A stretch of 64,000 bases of DNA from Voacanga thouarsii (GCA_026120185.1 JANUWF010002208.1:744001-808000); one strand, 5' to 3'; shown: positions 22,241 through 34,350, numbered from the stretch's first letter. The notes: a model not told the origin generated them from the sequence alone. Numbers and translations are program-made.

Positions 22241-23780
22241 TGATGTGTATGAATTTGGATATAAAAATCATATAAAAATAAGCACATTCCCAATCAAGTT
22301 TAAATTAAAATGTTAGTCCCAAATTACACATATGAGCAAACGTACTCATCATTAAGCATAGCATAGGGTTTAAAACGAGTGTCGATCCTTAAGGAACAAG
22401 TATGCCTTAATCACTTTTCTTTTATTATTTAACTGACTCAATAATGTGAAAAAGAATAAAAAGGAAAAGAAAAGAATATAACAGAATATATACATGTCAA
22501 GGACGGAGAATTATGTAACTCAAACCATTATTTTGACAAACATGATCTTAAAGTACTCAATCATCATCATAACTAATTATTCTCTTGGCATCATGAAGGA
22601 TTAAGATAGATTCACTTATTTCCTAATCCATGAAATCACTATCTTCTAGACAAATTAGCATCACATATTTTGGCTCAAATAATTCACCCAAAAGATGTAT
22701 TAAATACAATCCTTGATTAAATCTCCATATCCTAGCAAATTTAAAACATGAAATTAACCTACGAATCCATATATTGACAGACATCAATTAACCTTTAATT
22801 ATCCAGTTATTAGTAATTAACCCATTTTCCAAGCAAGTTAATAGACAACAAATATGAAATTAATAAATTGAGACCACCATCAACCCATTTTCCAAGAAAG
22901 TCAATAGAAAGAAACAACAAATTAATCTCGTAATCAGCAAAAGTAATTAAACACTAAGAATAACAATAAATTAATCAAAAGATCAAAGTAACTCTAAAAA
23001 TCATGAATACCAAAAACAATGTCAAATTACAATAAATAATTAATACATCATTGTTCAAGAAAAGAAAACAAAGTTCAAAGAAAGCACTCATAGACAAGCT
23101 TCCTTCTTCTTCCTTCGTAAACTCTCTTGTATAATCCTCATTGATTTGATGAATTCCTCTTTAATTTTAAGCGATTTCTATTTTTATCTGTGAATTCATC
23201 TCCATGACTTGTGTTTTACCCTTTATTTATAGGTTTTAGAAGTCCCAAATTCATTCTTCTAGGGTTTCTGGCTGAATAGAAGTAGGAAAATACTAAAATT
23301 CAGTAAATTGCTAAAAAATATGCACGAAAATCAAGGCACCGCCTCAGTACCAGTGCATAGCTGGCGCTGCCTGTCCTGCCTAGGGCAGGCACCAGTTGTG
23401 TTCTGCTTCTCTGTTCGTTCATTGATTTTTCTTGATTTTCACGCCAATTCTTCCAGGGTGCAGGCGCCGCCGCCTCTGAGCTCCCAACCGGCGTTGACTG
23501 TGTTCTTTTTAGCTCTGTTTCACTGATTTTTTTCATTACCTCGAAGTGCGTGCCAACAGCATGTGGTCGGCGCCAGTTCTCCTGTCCTGGCTAGTGCTGC
23601 CTCTATTCTGTTTAGCAATGTTTGTGCCTTATTTTACCCCTAAAATCTGAAATAATGCACAAAATACCTTTCCAAGGGTAAAATCTCAAATATGAAGGAA
23701 TTTGACCAGTTATTGAACAAAATGTATCAAAAAATGTCCTCAAATAACGTGAAAATATTTGGCTAATTTAGGCCCTATCA
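22241..23780 (-). repeat. 5' LTR of element B
   Basis: In element orientation it starts TGATAGGGCC at 23780 and ends CACATCA at 22241, 1540 bp. It matches 8367-9922 with scattered substitutions. The TATA box is at 23224-23231 (minus) and GGCGCC-like modules lie at about 23335-23620. GGTAT follows at 23781. Confidence 0.88.
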
Positions 23781-24016
23781 GGTATGCACTTGATTAATTT
23801 GACTTCAAGAGTTTTGTGATGTCTTGACCATTGTTTCAAAGGGTGAAATTGTTTACATAGGGTATGACTGAAAATGGTTGTATCTAAATTTTGAAAGGAG
23901 GACATGATCTTTGCTATGATGAAAAAACTCTTGGAATGAGAAGAAAACCTTGTGTTGTCTTGATAATTTTTCTTAGATAAAAGTGTTTTGCATGAGGACA
24001 AGCAAATGTTCAAGTG
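23781..24016 (+). other. 3' end of element A internal region after insertion B
   Basis: It restarts with the duplicated GGTAT and then matches 966-1229, for example 'caagagttttgtgatgtc' and 'gaggacaagcaaatgttcaa'. Directly before the LTR it reads CAAGTG then TGATAGTGG. The G-run of the polypurine tract present in sister elements is missing. Confidence 0.8.
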
Positions 24017-25523
24017 TGATAGTGGTTAAAATCATCATTATTTTCCCATTTATTTGAGGTTGTTTTAAGATACATTTGCTATAATGATTAGGCATATTCC
24101 TTCTTATTTAACATTTTGCTTGTAAAAGGTGTTTTTGGAACATATGTGTAGATTTAAATAAAAATCGAGTAGAAAGTGCACAGAACCAGAATGTACCTGG
24201 CGCCAGGCCCGGCTAGTGGACCAGGCACCGGGTCCATTCTATCTAGCAGAAGATTGAACTAGCTTCAGAAATTTTTCCAGAACAGACTTGGCGCCAGGTC
24301 TGGCAAGTGTACCTGGTGCTGTGTCCATTCTCCTTGCTAAGGAAAAGATGGCCAAAAGTAGACCAAAACAGAGAAAGAACATAGCGTACCTGGCGCCAGG
24401 TAGGTTGAAGGTACTCGGCACCAGGTAAGTTTTGTAGGCAGAAATTCTATACGCAAAATTAGGGCTTATCCAAGGATTTTGGTATTTTCCTATTCCTACT
24501 CAGCCAAGACTTCCTCAACCATGAAATAGGCATCCAAGAGGCCTATAAAAGCATAGGAGAATATAAAAGTTTGATATATATAGCCAAGAGAGGTGAATTA
24601 AAGAGTGAAAATTCTGATTCTCTTATTCAAGGTGGATTTCACCCAAGCCAAGAAAGATTGTTCAAAGGGAGTCTTCAAAGAAGAAGAAAGAGGCTTGTCA
24701 ATGAGTGCTTTCTTTTCTCTTTATTTTCTTTTTCCTTAGCAATGATGTATTCAATGTTTTCATTATAATTTAACAATATTTTTGGATTCATGATTTTAGG
24801 TTACTTTAGTTATTTGATTACTTGAATTCCTTAGTTATTGATGCGAATTCTTCTAATTAACTTGAGACGACGATGTTAGGAGTTTCATTGCATTGATTTC
24901 GTATTTGTCTAACCTTAATAGACTTGTGTGATAAAGTTAAGTTTATAGGACTAAGTGATTAGAGATTTGTTGATTTCACCTCGAACAAAGGGTTATTAGC
25001 TAATTTCATGTTTATAAGAAATTAAGTCTAATGCATGTTTTGGTTAGGATTAGCTTGATTGGCATATCTGTTAATATAATCAAAATATAGGAACCAATGG
25101 ATTGGGACATGAAGTGGGATTGACCTAAGTAGAATCATGACTTGTGAGACGATTGAGTTTTACTTTATATTCCTTCATGCTGCCCAGATGATAATTAGTT
25201 GAGAGAATTGCTAATTGGTTCATTGTTCTATTTTCTAGGGTAATTGTCTAAATTGCATAAATCTACATCCTTGAGTTGTATATATTTTTTTAGTTTTTCT
25301 TTTTATTCTTTACTTACTTTATTTGGGGTTGGTTAAACAATGAAAGAAGATTGATTAGTGTGTACTTGTTCCTTTGAGGATCGATACTCGTTAATTCCCT
25401 GTACTCTGCATACGATAAGTATACTTGCTCATGTGTGTATTTTGGGATTAATATTTTAATTAAAACTTGATTAAAGGATGGATTTAAATTTGATGATTTT
25501 ATATACCCAAAATTTATGCATCA
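24017..25523 (+). repeat. 3' LTR of element A (A2)
   Basis: It runs TGATAGTGG to TTATGCATCA, 1507 bp, and matches 1230-2953 except for the rearranged insertion there. It has a TATA box at 24544-24551. The U3 carries GGCGCC palindromes, including the 14-bp perfect palindrome ACCTGGCGCCAGGT at 24388-24401 and a 12-bp core at 24196-24207. It abuts the Tekay-like LTR of T at 25524. Confidence 0.87.
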
Positions 25524-26619
25524 TAAATATTTCTCAGTAAGTTCTGTGTGTGCTCATAACAGTTTAAGAAAACATTTCATGTATGTAAGTTTCGAACAAG
25601 TTATAACAAAAAGTTTGCAAGTCCAGAAACTTATCTTTGAACACTAAGTGGTTATTATCAGCATTTGTAAAGTAAAAGTGATTAACTTGTAAAAAAATAA
25701 CTACTCAAATAAAGTTGTCTATGAAACCGTGCATCATGATTGGACATGACACCACACTTTGTGTACCATGACAAAAGAACGGTCAGGATGCCACACTTTG
25801 TGCATCATGGCAAGAGAATGATTAGGATGCCACACTTTGTGCATTTTGATAAAAGGTAGGTGTACGGCCCACCGGGTGAGATACTCCTCCATTTCTACAC
25901 TCAAACTTACTTGTTGTCCACTCTAGAAATAAACAATCTACCTGAACAGTATTGCTAGCTCGGACCAGCCTGATCAAGAAGTACTGTCGTCTTATCTAGG
26001 CAGACCTCGCCCCTCAGAGGTGGCCTCCTACTGAGAGACTTACCCAACCATTCAAAGACTAGTCCTAGTAGTCTACCATTATTGAGTATTCAATATTATG
26101 TTTATTCTACTTGGAAAATGTAAAATCAATGAAGAGCTTTCTTTGAAGTAGCAATTATGGTTTTCCAATAACCTTAGGCAAAAATTTGTTTTAGGAAAAT
26201 CTATTGTTTTGCTTGGAAAATTGTTTGCTAGACTAAAATTATTTTATTTTAGCATAAGGAATAAATTGTCCATAATTGCATCCCAAAGTACATATTCCAC
26301 GATAATTCGTCCATTTAACTTGCAGAAGCGCTTTTATTAATAAACATCTTTATGCAAGGACTTACTTTGAACTCTTGATTCCACTTGGGAAAATAATCCT
26401 CCAAGTCTTGCTCAAGGCAACCTAACCCATTGGTGCATAGCAAAACTGCATAGATATAAATAACTCCCCAACTTTACGCACATAATCAACAGCAACATCA
26501 AATATGATGTAAATGGCTTAGGAGTTCTAAAATTAATTAATAAAATAATTTAGAGGTTAATATTAATATAAAAACAATTTGATGCTATAGCAATATAAGT
26601 AAGTGATATATGTATTGCT

Positions 26620-27200
26620 TGAGTATAACAAAAAATAATAACATTGTCGAAGGTATCGATAAAAATGTTGATAATTTTATAGATAATAATATTTCTATAA
26701 GGATAATAATAATATAAATAGAAATGATGACATTATTCTTTATTTATTTATATATTATTTATTTTTATTTTTTATTTTTTTAAAAATAAAAATAATAAAT
26801 AATAAATAATAATAGTATTTATTATATTATTAATAATATTAATATGATTACATAAAAATAATATGGCCAGTAGTGACAATACTAGTAATAATATTAATTT
26901 CATTAATATTTCTCTAAAATAATGGTGTTTAGTAACAATAATAATATTAATATTAATAATATCGTTGATACTTAAAAATAGCAATACCAATAATAATACT
27001 TATAACATTAGTAGTAATAATATTATTTAAAAAAAGTAATATTAGTAGTAATGTCAGTAATAAAAATAATGATAGTGATTTAAGTACCAAAAGTAGCAAT
27101 AATATTACTATTAGTATTTAAAGGTAGTAATAATTCTGCTATTAATAAATAAAGCAGTAATCATACAAGTAGAGTGATAATAATAATTCCATAGCAAAAG
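26620..27200. repeat. AT-rich cryptic trinucleotide (TAA/TTA) zone in T's LTR
   Basis: Long runs of AATAAT/ATTATT-type sequence with interruptions fill this part of the LTR. It looks like a decayed trinucleotide microsatellite that has expanded within the LTR. The 5' LTR is cut before this position, so the partner cannot be compared. Confidence 0.6.
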
Positions 27201-29142
27201 TACTATTATTAGCCATATAAATGTTTGCATGGAAACTAATGACAAGATCAACAATATTAAAACTCTAGCAAAATCATAATAGCAACAATCTCTTTATCCA
27301 CCATATCATCTCATGCTAATGTCATATAGACCCAATTCACAAATATACTAACAACATAACATAACCTCATGTTAAAATCAAAATCCAAATATGCTTCATA
27401 GAATAGTCCTAATACACATCTCAATCTATACATCGTAAAATCATCCATATCATATAAAAATCTAATTATTTTCCCCAACACCACCAAATCATCAAGCATA
27501 ACATCAATAAGCCATCATCCTAATAATGTTGAGTTCAAAAATAAATGAGGGAATTTAGGGCAAAATACTTGTTTGATAACTGATCTAAGTTGAAGATGTC
27601 GCTTTGACAATCGAAACCTTGAATGCCTTGATGAGTTCTCTGGTAGACCAAGGTTTAAAGAAGTCCAAGTTGACCCTCAATGAATTCGGCCAAGAGAGAG
27701 ATATTGAGAAGAGAATAAGAAGAAATGGAAGTAATGAGCAGAGAAAGAAAGAGGAAGCTTGGACTTGCTTTACCTTATAATGTTATTCTTAACGTACGAA
27801 AAAAAAATGCCTGTTCGATTCGAATAGAGGGTTCACTTTGGATGTTTTGGTGTTATAAAGTGTACCAAAGGAAAGAATATGATGATCTCTAGTTGATTGA
27901 AAGGTTTTAGAGTGTTTTGGGGTGTTTAGAAGTGACTAAATGGTTGAAGGTGAGTAGTATGTGTTCTTGGTATTCATGGTGTTCTTGAGAAAATATGAGA
28001 GAAAGCTAGATGAAGTGGGAGAGTGTTCTTGGATGGTTTGGCTGAAATTCCTTCTGGAAATGAGTGCACTGTCTTTAGTTTGGTTTGATAGGATTGGTTG
28101 CTAGATAGGTGAGTGTTTAATGGAACAAAAGGTGGGATTTAATTTTCAAATTCAAAGTATTTTGAATGGAGATAAACTAGGATAGATTTGAGGTGCTTTA
28201 ATGGAGTTTTGATGGCCAAGGTTGGTTAAGAAGAAAGGATGTTCAGCTAGGTCCCTAGTATGGCCGAAAATATGGTGAAGAAATGAAGAAGAATTGAAGA
28301 AGAAAATTGAGTGAAATGCTAGAAAGTTGAAGGTTTGAAAAGCTAGAAAAACAATTCTGGTTAACTAGCTAGAAGTAGTGATAAGATCTAGGTGGGTTGT
28401 TAGCAACAATTTGAATTATTTTGAACGGATTTGCAGCTTTAAAATAGGAGTGTTTCAAGGTCTATTAATGGTGGTTTTCAGCCATCATCTTGAAGCAAAA
28501 GAATAGAACTATAAATGAACTTATGCATGGGTTGAATGCTCAACTCCTATGGCTAAAATACTTTGTGGTTTGCTGAAAATTTTTTTGGTTTGTTGAAGCT
28601 ATGTTAGCTCCGAATTTCCAAGGGATTTTTTTTTATTTCTACACACATGAGCTGTTGATAGCAAGGAAGGAAAAGGTATTTTGGCTGCAATTTTTCTGAA
28701 ATTTGGCTAAGAGGCAGACCTCGAAATAATTCTAGATTTGCACCAAAATAAGAATGAACAAAAGAAAGTTCTTTAGAAAAGAAACCATGGTGATTTAATC
28801 TTGGAAAACAAACACACTAGTACCACTCCTACATTTCAGCCAACTAATTCTCCAAGAGCTGGAATTTTCCTTTTAAAAATTCAAGTCCATGATCATCTAA
28901 AATATTTTATAAGGAAATTTAAAAGATTTCAAGAAATATGAATATTTCAAATTCAAACTTGCTAGGACATTGGTTACTAAAATAATGGAGATTAAAACTC
29001 CTCTAGATTTTATTTAGGACACGATCACATGGTTAGAATATTACCATTGTTTCTCCCCTAAGATAATATTACTAGCTTCTTGGAATGGAAGAAATAAAAT
29101 TCAAACATTAGTTAGAATAATTAAAAATAATATTTAGTTGAT

Positions 29143-29196
29143 GGGATTTGAACTCAAGACTTTAGGAATTCAACATAAAGCTCTAATCACTTAACC
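29143..29196 (-). other. tRNA-like A-box/B-box pair in T's LTR
   Basis: On the minus strand GGTTAAGTGATTAGAGC (29196-29180) resembles a Pol III A box. GAGTTCAAATCCC (29155-29143) resembles a B box, about 25 bp downstream. It lies about 250 bp into the LTR, the same region as the B-box-like motif in the solo LTR at 11438-11477. A decayed copy is at about 39108-39165. It may be a relic of a tRNA-derived insertion or a conserved LTR motif. Confidence 0.4.
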
Positions 29197-29447
29197 ATAT
29201 TAATTATTGTTCTTATTTTCCTAACCTAATTCTCTTTCCTTCTAAAACCCAAGTCTCTTCTTCCTTCACCCCTAAGCAAAATTTCCTAATTGCCCCCAAC
29301 ACGCATCTAGCATAAATAATTCACAAAAACCATATATAGCAATTTTAAAAATGCACAATTTCACCCATAAAGAATATATTCAAGCAATATGCCGTGGAAT
29401 GCAACCCTTCCCTCTATTTCTAGGGTAGTCTTAGGTGGGGTTTTACA

Positions 29448-30237
29448 TCCTTCCCTCCTTAGAAGAATTTCATCCCGAAATTCAGCGTGTACTTTTCTCT
29501 CAAGTCAGGATATTTCCGCTTCATCCATTCTTCTGCTTCCCACATGTCATCTTATGTGCTGCTATGCTGAACTTCAAATCAAAACCTATAAATATTTGGA
29601 ACCTTACCTAAAACCATGATGTTGACCTCGGGTCTCAGTTAGAGACAGCACTTGAGGGTATTGCATACAACTTACTATTTTCTGTACGTATGTCCGACCT
29701 AACTTTTTAATAAAGTCCCTTACACTTACAGGGATAAAATGCACTATCTTCGTCGGTCAATTAAACACTACCCAAATGGCATCCTTTTAGGTCTTTGATA
29801 TAGGTAAGCCAGGGACGAATTCTATCGTTATCTCCTCCTATTTCCATTATGGTATTGGCAATGGTTGTAATAATACAGCTGACTTCTTGGGTATCGTGAT
29901 GCTTCCATAACACTTTCACATCTAGTATCTTGCTTATTCCGAAGAGTCTTGGTACTTCGATTTAGAATCTTAATCGGTTTCCCTATATAACTCAAATCAG
30001 ATTACAATAGCAAAGGCTCATCGTTAAAACATGTTCTGGATTAGGATCGCCCATCTTTAGCTGAGATATATAAAACACGTCTCATAATCTCAACAAAATG
30101 TCTGGTAAGTCCAATCTATAGATTACAGTTCCATCATTCTCCTCCATCATTAGCATAGCTCTTTTGCTGACTCTGAGTCGCCTTCAGTCCTTCTCTTGTT
30201 ACCTTTATCTTGTCTGTCATTTCTTGAACACGAACTT
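29448..30237 (-). pseudogene. Integrase C-terminus and chromodomain-like Pol tail of element T
   Basis: Near 30237-30130 the minus strand reads VQEMTDKIKVTREGLKATQ then QKSYAND, the region after the integrase core in Tekay-type Pol. Further on, DDMWEAEEWMKRKYPDL (29551-29504) is the end of the chromodomain-like tail, and the frame stops at 29459-29461 just before the LTR. The chromodomain is thought to steer integration to heterochromatin. The upstream part of integrase is at 48292-48640, separated by the Athila-like complex. Stops and frameshifts are frequent. Confidence 0.75.
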
Positions 30238-30499
30238 TGATGCATAAATTTTGGGTGTACAAAAATAATCAAATTTAAAACAATCCCTTAGTCATGTTTT
30301 AATTAAAATATTAATACCAAAATATACATAAGAGCAAGTATACTCATCGCAAGCATAGCATAGGGAATTTACGAGTATCGATCCTCAAAGAAACAAGTAC
30401 ACACTAGTTACTTTTTATTTATTGTTTAACCGACCAAATAAAGTAATAAAATAATAAAAGAAAAAAGATATAGAAATATGCACAATTCTAGAATGTAGG

Positions 30500-32310
30500 T
30501 GTAGGGAAATATGTTCTCTTTGACTAGGTTTCTGATGTAAATATCGAATGTTTTAATAAAAGAATTTATTTTCAAAAATTATTTATGAATTTATATTTTA
30601 TTTGTGCACAATTACGTTTGGAAAAGACCCATTGTATTTAAGTAAGTGGTCCATGTGAATTGAGGTCTTTCACAGTAAGGTATGGATCACGGGTTACTTA
30701 ACACGTAAACATTTGTTCTTAACCGATTGATGAGAATGAGAATCTCATCATATTCAGGTTATTATGTTGTGAATTCCAAATAGGGAATAGCTTAACTTTA
30801 GCCAGTGAGTAGTCCTCTTACTTCATGACATAAGCGTATTTGAAATACGTAGAATAGGACCTGTAGTAGTAGTTTCTGAAAGTACTATATAGTAGAAATC
30901 TAGACTACTACCACTACGGCGTGGATTAATACTCTATGACTTGAGTATGAGTTGGTGGTCTGACGAAGCTGGAAGCATGTACCTTGATATGCTATAGTTG
31001 AGGTTCTATCGTAGGGCCAATATATTTCCATGTTGGGTATGTGTGACTAGTTAGTTAAGACAGACTTATACAACATAGTTTCTATACTATGTCGCCCCTT
31101 GTGGTTGTCTGAATTATCTAAATATCTAGAGCTCTGGGAAACATGACCTGGATGTTTGCTTTAGGGTAGCTCCATTGGAAAGCAGAAACAATCCAGGAAG
31201 TCGTGGATCATTGGACTAGAAACCTAAGGATGGTAGATGTCATTTAGAGATGTGTTAGTACACTTCTTCCTCTCTAAATGTACGGCGATGTATAGAGGGG
31301 TATTTTAGTCATTACATCTGTAGGTTGGAGACTTTGCTAATGTAGCATTGTCCTTAGGGTCAATATTTCCTTATGGTAATATTAGGAAATATTTAAAACG
31401 CAAAATACAGCTATTTATATGGCAATGGTATTTTGGTCATTTTAGTAGCCAAGGTGGTGTGTTTTTTGGTCCCCAGTATAGACATTGAGTCCTAATTAAA
31501 TACGGGCTAAGGAATTGATCTTAAATTAAATGAAATTTATTTTATTTAAGTAGCTTGATTTAATTGTTGGGCTAGAATAAAATAAAGGTCCATGGAGAGA
31601 GAATTAATTAAATTAGTTTGGTGAGTTAATTAATTATTCAGGGATTTGGCCCAGTTTGAATAATTAAAGATTAACTTGGGACTAAACTAATATAGGCTTA
31701 TTTATTGGACTAGTTTATTCGGGCAGGGAAATTAATTATTTGTTAGGCCATTAAGTTGGTTCTAATTAGATTAATTAATTAAGTTCAAAAGGTTAAACTA
31801 AGATTCTAATAGCCTAGTCCAATTTAACCTAGGGTTTTATTTAGGTTAAACAGGAGAATGGAAAAAAAGCAACAACGTGTTCTCTAAGGTGGCTTCTCTT
31901 CCGTGAAAAAAAAAAAAGAAGCCAGACGTCTCTCTCTCTCTCTAGAAAAAGTTTCTTAGTCTATGAGTTGTTCACCAAACGAAATTAGGCGGGCCATATA
32001 TTGGAAGATCGAGAGTTTGGCATTCACTTACATGCAAAAACGGAGTAGGAGGATTGCAGGAATCGTGCTAGAGGTTTTCACCAGCACACCTACCCCAGTT
32101 GCACACATTCCGGTCCAGCCAATTCTAAGAACGAGGAAAAGAGGTATTATTTTTTAAAATCTCGGAATCCGTATAGAGCACGACCGGCGCCAGCTAGGGC
32201 AGTTGGAGCCAGCGTCGGCTCTGTTTGGAGTTCCCTGTTCTTCAGTTTTTTTCAATTTTTAGTTTTCGCTTTCTTTGCGTGCCCTGTGTTTTCCATTTTG
32301 CATGCCTTCA
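30500..32310 (+). mobile_element. Solo LTR, copia-like, related to LTR of element H
   Basis: It starts TGTAGGGAAATATG, ends GCATGCCTTCA, and is flanked by GTAGG at 30495-30499 and 32311-32315. The empty site is seen in LTR D near 40435. At 1811 bp it is the plus-strand counterpart of the H LTR at 51917-53714 (1798 bp): both ends and blocks such as 'gtatttgaaatacg' match in reverse. It contains a GGCGCC-rich block at 32178-32245 that is absent from the H LTR. Confidence 0.87.
31963..32157 (+). other. Small frame in the copia solo LTR, shared with LTR H
   Basis: This 64-codon frame includes KRSRRIAGI and HIPVQPILRTRKRG. The minus-strand frame in LTR H (about 52205-51980) has RRSRGLAGI and QVPVQLHPS then RPIRKSK at the matching place. 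The frames are similar at both protein and DNA level. It could be a short leader peptide or only conserved LTR sequence. I do not recognise the protein. Confidence 0.3.
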
Positions 32311-33588
32311 GTAGGAATATGCTATTTAGATAACTATCATAGAACACATGACAACGAATCACTTAACAACCATCTGAATTAATTATCATCTTGACATCAT
32401 GCAGAAATATAAAGTAAAGTTCAATCATTTCTTAAGTCATGAATTTACTTATATTGACTTAACTTCTTTCCCAATCCATAAAATCACTATCCATTGATTA
32501 AATTAGCAGATTTTCCAATCAAATTAACATAACCAAAAGATGCATTAACCATAATTCCTTATAAACATGAAATTTGCCAACAACCCTATACTCTAAGCAA
32601 AATTAACTAACCTTTAATTACTTAAGTTCTTTGATCTTAACCTCTCGTCCTAAGTCCGTTAAGAAGTAACAAATATGAAATCAATAAAATTAGACCAACT
32701 CCTAACGTCATTTTCAAAGTTAATTATAAGCAAATCTAACTTTCTTGATTCTTCTATGATCACAAGTAATCAAATACCAAGAACGATAGAAAATTGATCA
32801 AGTAGTTAAATTATTACACAAGTCATGAATCCCAAAATTTGTCAAATTAGAATGAAAATATTGAATACATAATTGTTTAAGAAAAAGAAAACAAAGGTAA
32901 AAGAAAGCACTCATAGGCAAGCCTCATTCTTCTCCCTTGAAGACTCTCTTGAACAATCCTCCTTGATGTTGTGAATCTATCCTTTAATGAGTGTTTTGAG
33001 ATTGTAGCTCTTAGATTTACCTCCTCTCTCCTATTCTCTTGTATTTTCTCTTGCTTATAAAGGTCTCTTTGATGTTAAATTCGTTACTTGAAGGATGTTG
33101 GGTTAGTAGGAATTAGAAAATATCGAAATCTTTGGAAAATCACCAAATTCTTGCACAGGATTTTTGCCTTCCAGAGCAGGCCTGGCTCCAGGTCAAATCG
33201 ACCCCCCAGGCGCTAGGTGCAATCTGTTCTTCTCTTGATTGTTTGCTTTGTTTTCACTGACCGGACATAATGGACTCGGTGCCTGGTCCACTTGCCAAAC
33301 CTAGTGCCAGGTCTGTTCCATTTTTTTTCCCCTTGAAAGTAGCTCAGTTTTCCCTGCTTGACCAGAATGGACCTGGCGCCTGATCCTTTGGTTGGGCGTG
33401 GCGCCAGTTGCATTCTGGAATTATTTACTTTTTGCTCGAATTTAACTGAAATCAGCACAAATTTATCAAAAACACTTTTTATAAACAAAATTTCATATAG
33501 AAATAAATATGCCTAGTTATTATAACAAAATTATCTCAAAACAACCTCACATAACTAGGAAAATAATAGTGATTTTAGCCCCCTATCA

Positions 33589-34350
33589 TACATCCCCATA
33601 CTTAAACTTTTGCTTGTCCTCATGTAAAACACTTTAACCGAGAAAATTATCCAAAAAACACAAGTTCTTTCTTATTCCAAAATTTTTGTTTACCACATAC
33701 CAAGGATTATAACTTTCCTTCACACTTTAGGTACATCTCTTGCCATTCACACCCTTTGAAAACAATTCCAACTATGAAACATTTAACATGACATCACAAA
33801 ATTTTTTAGGTCAAATTAATCAAGTTCATATCTTAGTCTAAGAAAATTATTTCACCCTTTAGGTAAAAACATAGATGACATGAATCATATAGGTAAAACT
33901 ATCTACTAACTCAAGCACTATAAACCTAAAAATTGCACAACTCAAGTTATGATGCAAGGAAAGCACTCCAAATTTTTTTCTCTCTATTTTTTTAATGACT
34001 TAGGGAATTAATAGCCTCAAATGCATGGATTTCTCTTCACACACCGTATTGGCCCCCTTTTACTCATCACTCATCATTTTTTCCAACAATATTCCTTTCT
34101 TTTGCTCTTGGGAATTCATAGCCTCAAGAAAGTGGATTTCTCTTCACTATCCCAATTGACCCCTATAATCAACCAAAAAAAAAAAATATATATCATCTTC
34201 AAAGAGGAAATAATAACTCATTTTTTTCCACTTCAAGAATTTTTCCCAAATTTTCCACAATGTTTTCTCTCAAAAATCTTTTATCAACTCACATTCCACA
34301 TCATAACTCAAAGCCAAGCAAAATTTAAAATCATAATACAAGAGTTTGCT
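33589..34350 (-). other. 3' internal region adjoining LTR C
   Basis: On the minus strand it ends GAGGACAAGCAAAAG, AAGTATGGGGATGTA, then LTR C, so a recognisable polypurine tract is present. It matches A's 3' region (7790-8366 and 23781-24016) and D's. At about 34350 it breaks off and continues as Tekay LTR sequence. The junction lies at a shared GCTAG, the boundary of a tandem duplication. The plus-strand frame 34021-34356 is antisense to this non-coding region. Confidence 0.75.

Larger units (their letters stand above)
8367..23780 (-). mobile_element. Athila-like Ty3/gypsy element B, inserted in element A
   Basis: It is flanked by a 5-bp duplication, GGTAT at 8362-8366 and 23781-23785. Element A's sequence continues smoothly across it when compared with positions 970-990. 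LTRs are at 22241-23780 (5') and 8367-9922 (3'). In between on the minus strand are a decayed primer site, a shortened gag, protease, RT, RNase H, integrase and a non-coding 3' region. Three solo LTRs interrupt it: 11160-14160, 16361-18018 and 18324-19795. Its LTR and 3' region are closer to element G than to A. Confidence 0.9.
1230..25523 (+). mobile_element. Athila-like Ty3/gypsy element A, interrupted by element B
   Basis: The element runs from the LTR at 1230-2953 to the LTR at 24017-25523. It has a tRNA-Asp primer site at 2960-2977, a shortened gag, and a degenerate pol in the order protease, RT, RNase H, integrase, then a non-coding 3' region. Element B (8367-23780) interrupts that 3' region. 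Protein phrases such as LADLGTSINLLP and GWRVCINY are typical of the Athila/Tat group of plant Ty3/gypsy elements. Because 1-1229 is a further internal region, A belongs to a tandem LTR-internal-LTR-internal-LTR array. The array sits in the 3' LTR of element T, whose sequence resumes at 25524. Its own target duplication would be left of the window. Confidence 0.85.
25524..29447 (-). repeat. 3' LTR of element T, U5 end cut off by array A
   Basis: In element orientation it starts TGTAAAACCCC at 29447. The expected end, TGTAACACCCC on the plus strand as at 51134, is missing because array A entered about 290 bp inside it. It shares sequence with the solo LTR at 11160-14160 around 25730-26070. It includes an AT-rich repeat zone (26620-27200) and a tRNA-like motif. 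No gene is seen; short frames at 26772-26990 and 27311-27499 are composition artefacts. Confidence 0.8.
30238..33588 (-). repeat. Athila-like LTR C, split by a copia solo LTR
   Basis: In element orientation it starts TGATAGGGGG at 33588 and ends ATGCATCA at 30238. Without the inserted 30500-32310 and one duplication copy it is about 1535 bp, as expected. GGCGCC-type modules occur at 33168-33420. AACTT at 30233-30237 borders it and recurs at 40166-40170 (LTR D) and 48292-48296 (LTR F). It matches D, E and F throughout. Confidence 0.85.

Noticed and set aside
33213..33488. 91-codon frame in LTR C
   Set aside because: It reads through the GGCGCC modules of the LTR and is not open in LTRs D, E or F.
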